Shown in pieces: positions 32,260-42,140 of a DNA stretch of 64,000 nt. This DNA is from Mytilus trossulus (lineage: Eukaryota; Mollusca; Bivalvia; Mytilida; Mytilidae): contig NC_086381.1 of assembly GCF_036588685.1 (NCBI RefSeq), forward strand, positions 50,405,431-50,469,430, given 5' to 3'. Both the position numbers and the translations under genes were made by a program. The notes under the pieces are model-generated. The model ran no database searches and was not told the DNA's origin. It saw nothing but the letters and a program-made list of their open reading frames with translations. Positions within the stretch are counted from its first letter, which is position 1. Each line of letters starts with the position of its first letter.

Positions 32260-33315
32260 AAATAGGACTGAGACTGATATCAGCTGAAACCTTACGACTT
32301 TCAAATGTGAGACTAATAAAATCTATCTTAACAAAAAGTAAAATCACAAAAATAGTGTTTGAACGGAACTGTGATGTTTTTGTATAGTTTGATCATTTGG
32401 AAGACTGTAAAAAAAAATTAAACAAGTTGCTAAATAGAAGATTGATGAACTTCAATGTTACTAAATAACGTTTCTAATTATATGTTTGATATCCAAACAT
32501 TCAATATGTAAATATGAACCAATCAGATAATAAAAAACAATACACGCAACCAAACGTTTTCCTTAGAATGGTGGAGGTCCGAGTAAATCGAAACTCGTAA
32601 ATCAAAAGTGTCAAACACAACAGCGATACAAAATGCAAAAAAGCAACATTGAAAACACAATCCTCGTAAAATTTCACTAGCACCTTTTTGAAATATTTTA
32701 TTACCTGTCTGACAGTATAAAGCCAGTATCTTTGTAAAAATTCAAAAACACTAGCTTTTCTCAAAGTATGTCTAATACATTATTGATTGTATAGTGTGTA
32801 CTTGGGCCTGATCTGTACAATCGCGTTTCAACTTCAACACCTTTTTGTAAGCACAAACTGAAAGACCGTATAGAAATGATCTAAGTTGGCTTGATTTATT
32901 TGACTCTAAATTCAATGATTACACATTATCTAAATAAAACATTGCTGATCACTGATACTTTCGATTTCGTGTTAAGTTTTATGACAAAAAAAAATAAACA
33001 TATTTTATTTGAAAAACGATTGCAGTTATACAAAAATGGATTCGGATATAATATTTTTCATATATTAACCTGTCTCCTTGTGAACAGAAAGAAAAGAAAA
33101 GACAGCTATTCAAAAGGTATAAAAAAACACGTCATCAAGACTTGTGTATCAGACTGTATTCAACAAATCCGAGATAAAGAAGAAGCCAATATAGGCAAAA
33201 AGTGATTTGATACTTAAATGACCCAACATATTTTCTAGTGTTAACGTTATCGTGAACATAGGAATACTTATGACACCAAAGTATGAAATGCTGACTGCTA
33301 TCTACTCTGCCACAT
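32260..33315. other. A+T-rich interior of the 4.2-kb element, no gene supported
   Basis: A 104-codon plus frame (32891-33205) and an 87-codon minus frame (32501-32764) show no domain I can name. If the element ever encoded a protein, this is where a remnant might lie. Confidence 0.4.
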
Positions 33316-33319
33316 AAAC

Positions 33320-33795
33320 ATAAATTGTGAAAGGAAATGGGAAATGTGTCAAAGCGACAACAACCTGACCATAGAGCAGACAATAGCCGAAGGTCACCAA
33401 TGGGTCTTCATTGTAGCGAGAAACTCCCGCACACGGAGGTGGTCTTCAGCTGGCCCCTTGAAAAATATGTATTTAAGTAAAGTGATAATAGACGTCTTAC
33501 TACACTCCGAATATACACAAGAAACTAAAATAAAAAGCATACAAGACTAACAAAGGCCAGAGGTTCCTGACTTGGATAGGCGCAAAATAGCGGCAGGTTA
33601 AACATGTTTATGAAATCTCAACCCTCCCCCTATACCCTTTCCCAATGTTGAAAAGTAAACGCATAACAATACGCACATTAAAGTTCAGTTCAAGAGAAGT
33701 CCGAGTCCGATGTCAGAAGATGTAACAAAAGAAAATAAATAGAATGACAATAATACATAAATAACATAACAACAGACTACTAGCAATTAACTGAC
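33320..33795 (+). mobile_element. Dispersed repeat D2 copy
   Basis: Full-looking D2: ACAACAACCTGACCATAGAGC, GAAACTCCCGCACACGGAGG, CTGGCCCCTTGAAAAAT, CAAGACTAACAAAGGCCAGAG, CCTCCCCCTATAC, CGCATAACAATACGCACATT, GTCCGAGTCCGATGTCAG and AACAGACTACTAGCA. The frame 33344-33550 within it is not a gene. Confidence 0.75.
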
Positions 33796-34439
33796 AGATC
33801 CAGAATGTTTTCAATTTCCGTGAGCTTTCTATTAAATATATGTTCATTTAAACTATTGTCATATAATGTAACATATGCCTGGCATGATTGTATTCGATTA
33901 GAGAATACTACAAACAATTGGATGTCCCTTTGACTATACATGGCTTCAGATTGGACGTCGAAACTTTATATTAAAATATTGGACGTCGGTTAAGCCCCAG
34001 TCCCACTAGACAACGACCGCACTACGCTCACCACGATCTAAAATAAATTTAGATCGTGGTGAGGTCGCAGTATGAGTGGCATGAAAATGTTCATTTTCGT
34101 TGCTTTCACGATGCTACTACGTCCTAATTACGCTTCTACAACGATCCCGCTACGATTAAACCACGTTCTCGACGCGCTTATTCTGCGACCTTCACGTTCT
34201 CACTACGACCATACCACGAGTTTTCCGATTGCAACACGATCTTACTGCGATTATAGCACGTTCTTATCACGATTATAATACGTTCATACCGCGATATTAC
34301 TACGTTCTCAGCAATACCGTCAATATCGTGTCTCATATCAATAGAGTTCCATTCCTTCTATTTCTGATTAAAACGGAGATTTCTCGGAAACAACACAGTC
34401 ATGCCACCAAAATCTACTAGAACACGTGGACGTGGTAGT

Positions 34440-34790
34440 AGGGGGTGATGTAGAGGCAGAGCGAGCAAAGTATGAACGCCATACTAAACTCCAAATAGTA
34501 CACACGAAACTAAAATTAGAATAGTACAAGACTAACAAAGGCAAGAGGGCCCTGACTTGGGACAGGCGCAAAACTAGTGGGGTCAAACATGTTTGTGAGA
34601 TCTCAACCCTCCCCCTATACCTCTAGCCAATGAAGAAAAGTAAACGCATAACAATACGCACATTAAAATTCAGTTCAAGAGAAGTCCGAGTCTGATGTCA
34701 GAAGATGTGACTAAAGAAAATAAACAAAATGACAATAATACCTAAATAACAACAGACTACTAGCAGTTAACTGACATGCCAACTCCAGAC
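34440..34790 (+). mobile_element. Dispersed repeat D2, 5'-truncated copy
   Basis: Begins near TGAACGCCATACTAAACTCC, then CAAGACTAACAAAGGCAAGAGG, CCTCCCCCTATACCTCTAG, CGCATAACAATACGCACATT and AACAGACTACTAGCAGTTAA. Lies inside the nested 1.74-kb element. Confidence 0.75.
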
Positions 34791-34959
34791 TTCAATTAAA
34801 CTAAAACTATACACTTAAGTAGTGTAATACTTGTCATCAAGAGATGTCGGAACGACCAATCAAACCTAAATACAACCTATTGCTGGTCCATAAAGCTCAA
34901 ATGACGATATTTTAGTGAACGATAGCAGAGATGACACAGATGTGTCAATATATATGGGA

Positions 34960-35165
34960 AGATGTGGTATGAGTGCCAATGAGACAACTCTCCATCAACG
35001 TAAAAATCTATAAAAGTAAATCATTATAGGCCAAGGTACGGCCTTCAATACGGAGCCTTAGCTCACACCGAACAGCACGCTAAAAAGGGCCTAAACAAAT
35101 ACTAATGTTAAACCATTTAAACGGGAAAAACCAACGGTCTAATCTATATAAAAACGAGAAGCATA
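34960..35165 (+). mobile_element. Dispersed repeat D1 copy
   Basis: GGAAGATGTGGTATGAGTGCC start, ATGAGACAACTCTCCATC, GGTACGGCCTTCAATACGGAG in the middle and AACGGTCTAAT near the end. Lies inside the nested 1.74-kb element. Confidence 0.8.
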
Positions 35166-35822
35166 GTTGAGCCGTTAGAGCAAATGGATCAATACATTCA
35201 GACAAACAAAATCTAGGGATTTTTTTTTATATATTTTATGGGAAAATGACAATAAAAATGATGGTCGTAGTGTGAACGTAGTAAGGTCGTGAGAAAAGCG
35301 TGATGAAGACGGCAAGGGCGTGCTAGAATCGTACTATGGTCGTGATCAGCGTGGTAAAGTCGTAGTAGAAGCGTAGTTGGGTCGCGTTGAGAACGTGATG
35401 GTCGTAGTAAGGTCGTGATAATGTCGCTGTGAGATCGTAGCGAAATCTCTCCGAATAGAATCACGCTTTCGGTACGCTCTCGCTACGATTGAACAGCGAC
35501 CTTTGCGATTTTACTACTATCTTAGTGCGCTCTCACTACGCTTCTACTACGACCTTATTTCGCCACGACCGCACCAGGATTGTTTTGAACATGTTCAAAG
35601 TTGGGCACGCTCATACGATCTTGAAGACCTCACCACGACCGTGGTACGACCTTACTGCGACCTACACGATCGTACCACGATCATCAAAATTTGCATTTTT
35701 TTCACAGATCGTAGTGCGATCGTGGCCTAGTGGGACTGGTGTATGTGGCGTCAGATTTGGACGTCGATACGGGAAACGTACGTCGATAATAAGAGGCCGG
35801 ACGTCGATCTGAATCTAACATA

Positions 35823-37028
35823 TATACGCGTAAAAAATGATTGGTTTGATTAAATTATGATAACAGATAAGAAGAAATGGCACTTGTTTCCGATTAATAC
35901 ATGATGATTTTTCTAGAATCAAAGTAAGCAAATAAACCATCCAGGTGCATGTCGTCTTAAGAACTTATTTCACTTACTATTACATAGACTATTGTGTATT
36001 TTTCTCTGAATAGTAAACAACATATACATGTAGACCTGTAACTGATTTTTCGTTAATAATTGGCAGATATAATTAAATACTTATTCAGATAAAAAACTGT
36101 GTTCATGTGGTCCTTTTAATTCCTGTTTTGTTTGTGGAAATATCTTGGTATTTAAAAATGTTTTGATGAGAGAAATGCGTGAATTAGTTTTACATATCTG
36201 CTAACCATTTACTTATAGAAAGAAGTAGGTATGCAAACATTTCTCAACAATAATATCAATTTATAGGTAAGACAATAATTGATTTTTTACGAAGATTTAA
36301 AGCCGCATGTATGGGTAAGTAAGTTTTGAAATATGGTTTACAAATAATGAAGAGTAAAAATCAGAACTGAACATATTGAAGCAATTGGTACCAACAATAA
36401 TTTTCCAAATCCTCCCCTAAATGCTTATGAATTTGAGAATTGATCTTAGGAGATGATGAGAATCCACTTCTTTTCTATCACATGAGAGAAGAAAACAAAA
36501 GATAAAAGACATAACGACATAAATCGATCAGCAAACCACAACCAGAAACTGAAAGAAAAAATAATGATTTATAAAGTGACGTCCCCTGGCGAAGCTTGCA
36601 TGCCTCAGACAATTGCTGATATGCATTACCCACGAGGATACCTACTATTGACGATACCTAAATAATAGTTCTAACAAGTTCTGAATGAATGTCCATTTGA
36701 TGATATCTGCATTGTTTTGGTGTAAAAGTCCACACTGCTTTGTTCTAGTCACGAGCATTAGTTTAACTCAATAAACTATGTTACTTGTTTTTACATCCTT
36801 TTAATGTATCTAGTTAAATCTTTACGCTTAATATCAATTACTATCATTATAAATTATAATTCAAGTGTTTACCAATGCCCCAAATAATAGTACACAAGAC
36901 ATAGCATAGAAAACTAAAGACTAAGCAACAGGAACCCCACAAAAATTTGAGTGATTCCAGGTGCTCCGGCTAGGTAAGCAAATTCTGCTTCACATGTTTC
37001 ACCCTTCGTGTTACTTATGTTATTACAA
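35823..37028. other. A+T-rich spacer before array 2, nothing recognised
   Basis: No open frame of note and no repeat that I can match elsewhere in the window. Confidence 0.45.
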
Positions 37029-37048
37029 AAGTACCAGGAATATAATTT

Positions 37049-37098
37049 AAACGCCAGACGCGCGTTTCGTCTACATAAGACTCATCAGTGACGTTCAG
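37049..37098 (-). ncRNA. Hammerhead ribozyme, array 2 unit 1
   Basis: Canonical core, stem II, self-complementary stem III and C17. Stem I entry strand GAACGUCA pairs with UGGCGUUU at least as well as in array 1 unit 9 (a G-U becomes A-U). Confidence 0.9.
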
Positions 37099-37402
37099 AT
37101 CATAATAGTTAAAACGCCAAACAAATACAAAGTTGAAGAGCATTGGGGACCCAAAATTTCTAAAAGTTGTGCCAAATACGGCTAAGGTAATCTACTCCTT
37201 GAGTAAGAAAATCCTTAGTTTTTCGAAAAATTTAAAGTTTTGTAATCAGAAAATTTATAAAAATGACCATATAATTGATATTCATGTCAACACCGAAGTG
37301 CTGACTACTGGGCTGGTGGTACCCTCGGGGACAAAACGTTCACCAGCAGTGGCATTGACCCACTGGTGTAAATAGTTATCAAAAGTACCAGGATTATAAT
37401 TT

Positions 37403-37452
37403 AAACGCCAGACGCGCGTTTCGGATACATAAGACTCATATCAGATAACAGA
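37403..37452 (-). pseudogene. Broken hammerhead, array 2 unit 2
   Basis: Core CUGAUAUGA (two extra bases) and stem II 3' strand AUCC instead of AGAC. Confidence 0.85.
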
Positions 37453-37756
37453 TCAAAATAGTTAAAGAAGCCAAACAAATACAAAGTTAAAGAACATTGA
37501 GGACCCAAAATTCCAAAAAGTTGCGCCAAATACGGCTAAGGTAATCTACTCCTTGGGTAAGAAAATCCTTAGTTTTTCGAAAAAAATAAAGTTTTGTAAA
37601 CAGAAAATTTATAAAAATGACCTAATAATTGATATTTATGCCAACAACGAGGTGCTGACTACTGGGCTGGTGATACCCTCGGGAACGAAACGTCCACCAG
37701 CGGTGGCATCGACCCGGTGGTGTAAATAGTTATCAAAAGTTCCAGGATTATAATTT

Positions 37757-37806
37757 AAACGCCAGACGCGCGTTTCGTCTATATAAGACTCATCAGTGAC
37801 GCTCAG
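37757..37806 (-). ncRNA. Hammerhead ribozyme, array 2 unit 3
   Basis: Canonical core with full stem I; the stem II loop is UAUAU instead of UAUGU. Confidence 0.9.
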
Positions 37807-38109
37807 ATCAAAATAGTTAAAAAGCCAAACAAATACAAATTTGAAGAACATTGAGGACCCAAAATTCCAAAAAGTTATGCCAAATACGGCTAAGGTTATC
37901 TACTCCTTGGGTAAGAAATCCTTAGTTTTTCGAAAAATTTAAAGTTTTGTAAACAGAAATTTTATAAAAATAACCATATAATTGATATTCATGTCAACAC
38001 CAAAGTGCTCACTACTGGGCTAGTGATACCCTCGGGGACGAAACGTCCACCAGCAGTTGCATAGAACCAGTGGTGTAAATAGTTATCAAAAGTACCAGGA
38101 TTATAATTT

Positions 38110-38159
38110 AAACGCCAGACGCGCGTTTCGGCTACATAATACTCATATCAGATAACAGA
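38110..38159 (-). pseudogene. Broken hammerhead, array 2 unit 4
   Basis: Core CUGAUAUGA, with stem II damaged on both sides (GUAU and AGCC). Confidence 0.85.
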
Positions 38160-38462
38160 TCAAAATAGCTAAAAAAGCCAAACAAATACAAAGTTGAAGA
38201 ACATTGAGGACCCAAAATTCCAAAAAGTTCCGCAAATACGGCTAAGGTAATCTACTCCTTGGGTAAGAAAATCCTTAGTTTTTTCGAAAAATTTAAAGTT
38301 TTGTAAACAGAAAATTTATAAAAATGACTAATAATTGATATTCATGTCAACACCGAAGTGCTGACTACTGGGCTGGTGATACCCTCGGGGACGAAACGTC
38401 CACCAGCAGTGGCATCGACCCAGTGGTGTTAATAGTTATCAAAAGTACTAGGACTATACTTT

Positions 38463-38512
38463 AAACGCCAGACGCGCATTTCGTCTATATAAGACTCATC
38501 AGTGACGCTCAG
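38463..38512 (-). ncRNA. Hammerhead ribozyme, array 2 unit 5
   Basis: Intact core and stem I. Stem III reads AUGCGCGU, so one pair becomes U-G and the segment is no longer perfectly self-complementary. Confidence 0.85.
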
Positions 38513-38814
38513 ATCAAAATAGTTAAAAGGCCAAACAAATACAAATTTGAAGAACATTGAGGACCCAAAATTCCAAAAAGTTATGCCAAATACGGCTAAG
38601 GTAATCTACTCCTTGGGTAAGAAATCCTTTGTTTTTCAAAAATTTAAAGTTTTGTAAACAGAAAATTTATAAAAATGACCATATAATTGATATTCATGTC
38701 AACACCGAAGTGATGACTACTGGGCTGGTGATACCCTCGGGGACGAAACATCCACCAGCAGTGGCATCGAACCAGTGGTGTAAATAGTAATCAAACGTAC
38801 CAGGATTATAATTT

Positions 38815-38864
38815 AAACGCCAGAAGCGCGTTTCGGCTACATAAGACTCATATCAGATAACAGA
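38815..38864 (-). pseudogene. Broken hammerhead, array 2 unit 6
   Basis: Core CUGAUAUGA, stem II mismatch (AGCC) and a changed stem III/cleavage site (ACGCGCUUC). Confidence 0.85.
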
Positions 38865-39166
38865 TCAAAATAGTTAAAAGCCAAACAAATACAAAGTTGA
38901 AGAACATTGAGGACCCAAAAATCCAAAAAGTTGTGCCAAATACGGCTAAGGTAATCTACTCCTGGGGTAAGAAAATCCTTAGTTTTTTCGAAAAATTTTA
39001 AGCTTTGTAAACATAATTTTTTTTTAAATGACTAATAATTGATAATCATGTCAACACCGAAGTGCTGACTGCTGGGCTGGTGATACCCTCGGGGACGAAA
39101 CGTTCACCAGCAGTTGCATCGACCCATTGGTGTAAATAGTTATCAAAAGTACTAGGATTATAATTT

Positions 39167-39216
39167 AAACCCCAGACGTGCGTTTTGTCTACATAAGACT
39201 CATCAGTGACGCTCAG
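39167..39216 (-). pseudogene. Hammerhead with G12 to A, array 2 unit 7
   Basis: CUGAUGA and stem II are intact but GAA reads AAA, losing the general-base guanine G12. Stem III is ACGCACGU. Expected to be inactive or very slow. Confidence 0.8.
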
Positions 39217-39523
39217 ATCAAAATAGTTAAAAGCCAAACAAGCAAATACAAATTTGAAGAACATTGAGGACCCAAAATTCCAAAAAGTTATGCCAAATAC
39301 GACTAAGGTAATCTACTCCTTGGGTAAGAAAATCCTTAGTTTTTCGAAAAATTAAAAGTTTTGTAAACAGAAAATTTATAAAAATTACCATATAATTGAT
39401 ATTCATGTCAACACCGAAGTGCTGACTACTGGGCTGGTGAAACCCTCGGGGACGAAACGTCCACCAGCGGTGGCATCGACCCGGTGGTGAAAATAGTTAT
39501 CAAAAGTACTGGGATTATAATTT

Positions 39524-39573
39524 GAAAGCCAGACGTGCGTTTTGTCTACATAAGACTCATCAGTGACGCTCAG
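39524..39573 (-). pseudogene. Hammerhead with G12 to A, array 2 unit 8
   Basis: Same G12 to A change and ACGCACGU stem III as unit 7; the 3' side of stem I is also altered (UGGCUUUC). Confidence 0.8.
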
Positions 39574-39876
39574 ATCAAAATAGTTAAAAAGCCAAACAAA
39601 TACAAATTTTAAGAACATTGAGGACCCAAAATTCCAAAACGTTATGCCAAATACGACTAAGGTAATCTACTCCTGGGGTAAGAAATCCTTAGTTTTTCGA
39701 AAAATTTAAAGTTTTGTAAACAGAAAATTTATAAAAATGACCATATAATTGATATTCATGTCAACACCGAAGTGCTGACTACTGGGCTGGTGAAACTCTC
39801 GGGGGCGAAATGTCCACCAGCAGTGGCATCGACCGAGTGGTGTTAATAGTTATCAAAAGTACCAGGATTATAATTT

Positions 39877-39926
39877 TAACGCCAGACGCGCGTTTCGTCT
39901 ATATAAGACTCATCAGTGACGCTCAG
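39877..39926 (-). ncRNA. Hammerhead ribozyme, array 2 unit 9
   Basis: Canonical core, stem II, self-complementary stem III, C17 and full stem I. Confidence 0.9.
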
Positions 39927-40231
39927 ATCAAAAAAGTTAAAAAGCCAAACAAATACAAATTTGAAGAACATTGAGGACCCAAAATTCCAAAAAGTTATGC
40001 CAAATACGGCTAAGGTTATCTACTCCTTGGGTAAGAAATCCTTAGTTTTTCGAAAAATTTAATAAGTTTTGTAAACAGAAATTTTATAAAAATAACCATA
40101 TAATTGATATTCATGTCAACACCAAAGTGCTCACTACTGGGCTGGTGATACCCTCGGGGACGAAACGTCCACCAGCAGTGGCATCGACCCAGTGGTGTAA
40201 ATAGTTATCAAAAGTACTAGGACTATAATTT

Positions 40232-40281
40232 AAACGCCAGACGCGCATTTCGTCTATATAAGACTCATCAGTGACGCTCAG
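40232..40281 (-). ncRNA. Hammerhead ribozyme, array 2 unit 10
   Basis: Copy of unit 5 at +1769 bp with the same AUGCGCGU stem III. Confidence 0.85.
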
Positions 40282-40583
40282 ATCAAAATAGTTAAAAGGC
40301 CAAACAAATACAAATTTGAAGAACATTGAGGACCCAAAATTCCAAAAAGTTATGCCAAATACGGCTAAGGTAATCTACTCCTTGGGTAAGAAATCCTTTG
40401 TTTTTCAAAAATTTAAAGTTTTGTAAACAGAAAATTTATAAAAATGACCATATAATTGATATTCATGTCAACACCGAAGTGATGACTACTGGGCTGGTGA
40501 TACCCTCGGGGACGAAACATCCACCAGCAGTGGCATCGAACCAGTGGTGTAAATAGTAATCAAACGTACCAGGATTATAATTT

Positions 40584-40633
40584 AAACGCCAGAAGCGCGT
40601 TTCGGCTACATAAGACTCATATCAGATAACAGA
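40584..40633 (-). pseudogene. Broken hammerhead, array 2 unit 11
   Basis: Copy of unit 6 at +1769 bp, with the two-base core insertion and changed cleavage region. Confidence 0.85.
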
Positions 40634-40935
40634 TCAAAATAGTTAAAAGCCAAACAAATACAAAGTTGAAGAACATTGAGGACCCAAAAATCCAAAAAGT
40701 TGTGCCAAATACGGCTAAGGTAATCTACTCCTGGGGTAAGAAAATCCTTAGTTTTTTCGAAAAATTTTAAGCTTTGTAAATATAATTTTTTTTAAAATGA
40801 CTAATAATTGATAATCATGTCAACACCGAAGTGCTGACTGCTGGGCTGGTGATACCCTCGGGGACGAAACGTTCACCAGCAGTGGCATCGACCCATTGGT
40901 GTAAATAGTTATCAAAAGTACTAGGATTATAATTT

Positions 40936-40985
40936 AAACCCCAGACGTGCGTTTTGTCTACATAAGACTCATCAGTGACGCTCAG
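40936..40985 (-). pseudogene. Hammerhead with G12 to A, array 2 unit 12
   Basis: Copy of unit 7 at +1769 bp with the same G12 to A change. Confidence 0.8.
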
Positions 40986-41292
40986 ATCAAAATAGTTAAA
41001 AGCCAAACAAGCAAATACAAATTTGAAGAACATTGAGGACCCAAAATTCCAAAAAGTTATGCCAAATACGACTAAGGTAATCTACTCCTTGGGTAAGAAA
41101 ATCCTTAGTTTTTCGAAAAATTAAAAGTTTTGTAAACAGAAAATTTATAAAAATTACCATATAATTGATATTCATGTCAACACCGAAGTGCTGACTACTG
41201 GGCTGGTGGAACCCTCGGGGACGAAACGTCCACCAGCGGTGGCATCGACCCGGTGGTGAAAATAGTTATCAAAAGTACTGGGATTATAATTT

Positions 41293-41342
41293 GAAAGCCA
41301 GACGTGCGTTTTGTCTACATAAGACTCATCAGTGACGCTCAG
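41293..41342 (-). pseudogene. Hammerhead with G12 to A, array 2 unit 13
   Basis: Copy of unit 8 at +1769 bp with the same G12 to A change and altered stem I. Confidence 0.8.
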
Positions 41343-41645
41343 ATCAAAATAGTTAAAAAGCCAAACAAATACAAATTTTAAGAACATTGAGGACCCAAAA
41401 TTCCAAAACGTTATGCCAAATACGGCTAAGGTAATCTACTCCTGGGGTAAGAAATCCTTAGTTTTTCGAAAAATTTAAAGTTTTGTAAACAGAAAATTTA
41501 TAAAAATGACCATATAATTGATATTCATGTCAACACCGAAGTGCTGACTACTGGGCTGGTGAAACTCTCGGGGGCGAAATGTCCACCAGCAGTGGCATCG
41601 ACCGAGTGGTGTTAATAGTTATCAAAAGTACCAGGATTATAATTT

Positions 41646-41695
41646 TAACGCCAGACGCGCGTTTCGTCTATATAAGACTCATCAGTGACGCTCAG
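41646..41695 (-). ncRNA. Hammerhead ribozyme, array 2 unit 14
   Basis: Copy of unit 9 at +1769 bp; canonical. Confidence 0.9.
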
Positions 41696-41999
41696 ATCAA
41701 AAAAGTTAAAAAGCCAAACAAATACAAATTTGAAGAACATTGAGGACCCAAAATTCCAAAAAGTTGTGCCAAATACGGCTAAGGTAATCTACTCCTGGGG
41801 TAAGAAAATCCTTAGTTTTTCGAAAAATTTAAAGTTTTGTAAACAGAAAATTTATAAAAATGACCATATAATTGATATTCATGTCAACACCGAAGTGATG
41901 ACTACTGGGCTGGTGATACCCTCGGGGACGAAACGTCCACCAGCAGTGGCATCGACCCAGTGGTGTAAATAGTTATCAAAAGTATCAGGATTATAATTA

Positions 42000-42049
42000 A
42001 AACGCCAGACGCGCGTTTCGTCTACATAAGACTCATCAGTGACGCTTAT
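42000..42049 (-). ncRNA. Hammerhead ribozyme, array 2 terminal unit 15
   Basis: Canonical core with the UAAGCGUCA stem I strand otherwise found only in the terminal unit of array 1. The array then breaks into the same flanking sequence (CAAATACGGTTAATAGTCT) as at 4542. Confidence 0.9.
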
Positions 42050-42140
42050 ATCAAAATGGTTAAAAAGCCAAACAAATACAAAGTTGAAGAGCATTGAGGA
42101 CCCAAAATTCCAAAAAGTTGTGGCAAATACGGTTAATAGT

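Larger units (their letters stand above)
33998..35739. mobile_element. Nested 1.74-kb element with CCAGTCCCACTAG inverted ends
   Basis: Perfect 13-bp inverted ends CCAGTCCCACTAG and CTAGTGGGACTGG. Both subterminal regions (34011-34310 and 35270-35725) are dense in ACGACC/ACGATC-type motifs and their complements (GGTCGTAG). It interrupts the GACGTCGAT-repeat end of the surrounding 4.2-kb element. It carries a partial D2 (34440-34790) and a D1 copy (34960-35165). Open frames through the motif-rich ends are by-products. Confidence 0.7.
31645..35822. mobile_element. 4.2-kb inverted-repeat element with GACGTCGAT motifs, hosting nested elements
   Basis: The left end ATGTTAGACTCAGATCGACG and the right end CGTCGATCTGAATCTAACAT are inverted. 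Subterminal repeats of ATCGACGTC/GACGTCGAT occur on the left (31657-31785) and on the right (33950-33990 and 35745-35810, split by the nested 1.74-kb element). The interior holds an inverted solo hammerhead unit, D2 and D1 repeats and the nested element. No transposase was recognised. Not present in either duplicated segment. Confidence 0.65.
37029..42140 (-). repeat. Tandem array 2 of the hammerhead repeat (15 ribozyme sites)
   Basis: Ribozyme sites begin at 37049, 37403, 37757, 38110, 38463, 38815, 39167, 39524, 39877, 40232, 40584, 40936, 41293, 41646 and 42000. Units are more diverged from each other than in array 1. A block of five units is repeated at +1769 bp (38463 to 40232 and so on). 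Seven sites keep an intact core (units 1, 3, 5, 9, 10, 14, 15), four have the two-base core insertion (2, 4, 6, 11) and four have G12 changed to A (7, 8, 12, 13). The array starts in mid-unit at 37029 and ends at the same junction as array 1. Confidence 0.93.

Noticed and set aside
35489..35812. 107-codon arginine-rich frame
   Set aside because: It is the translation of the ACGACC/ACGATC motif array at the end of an inverted-repeat element.
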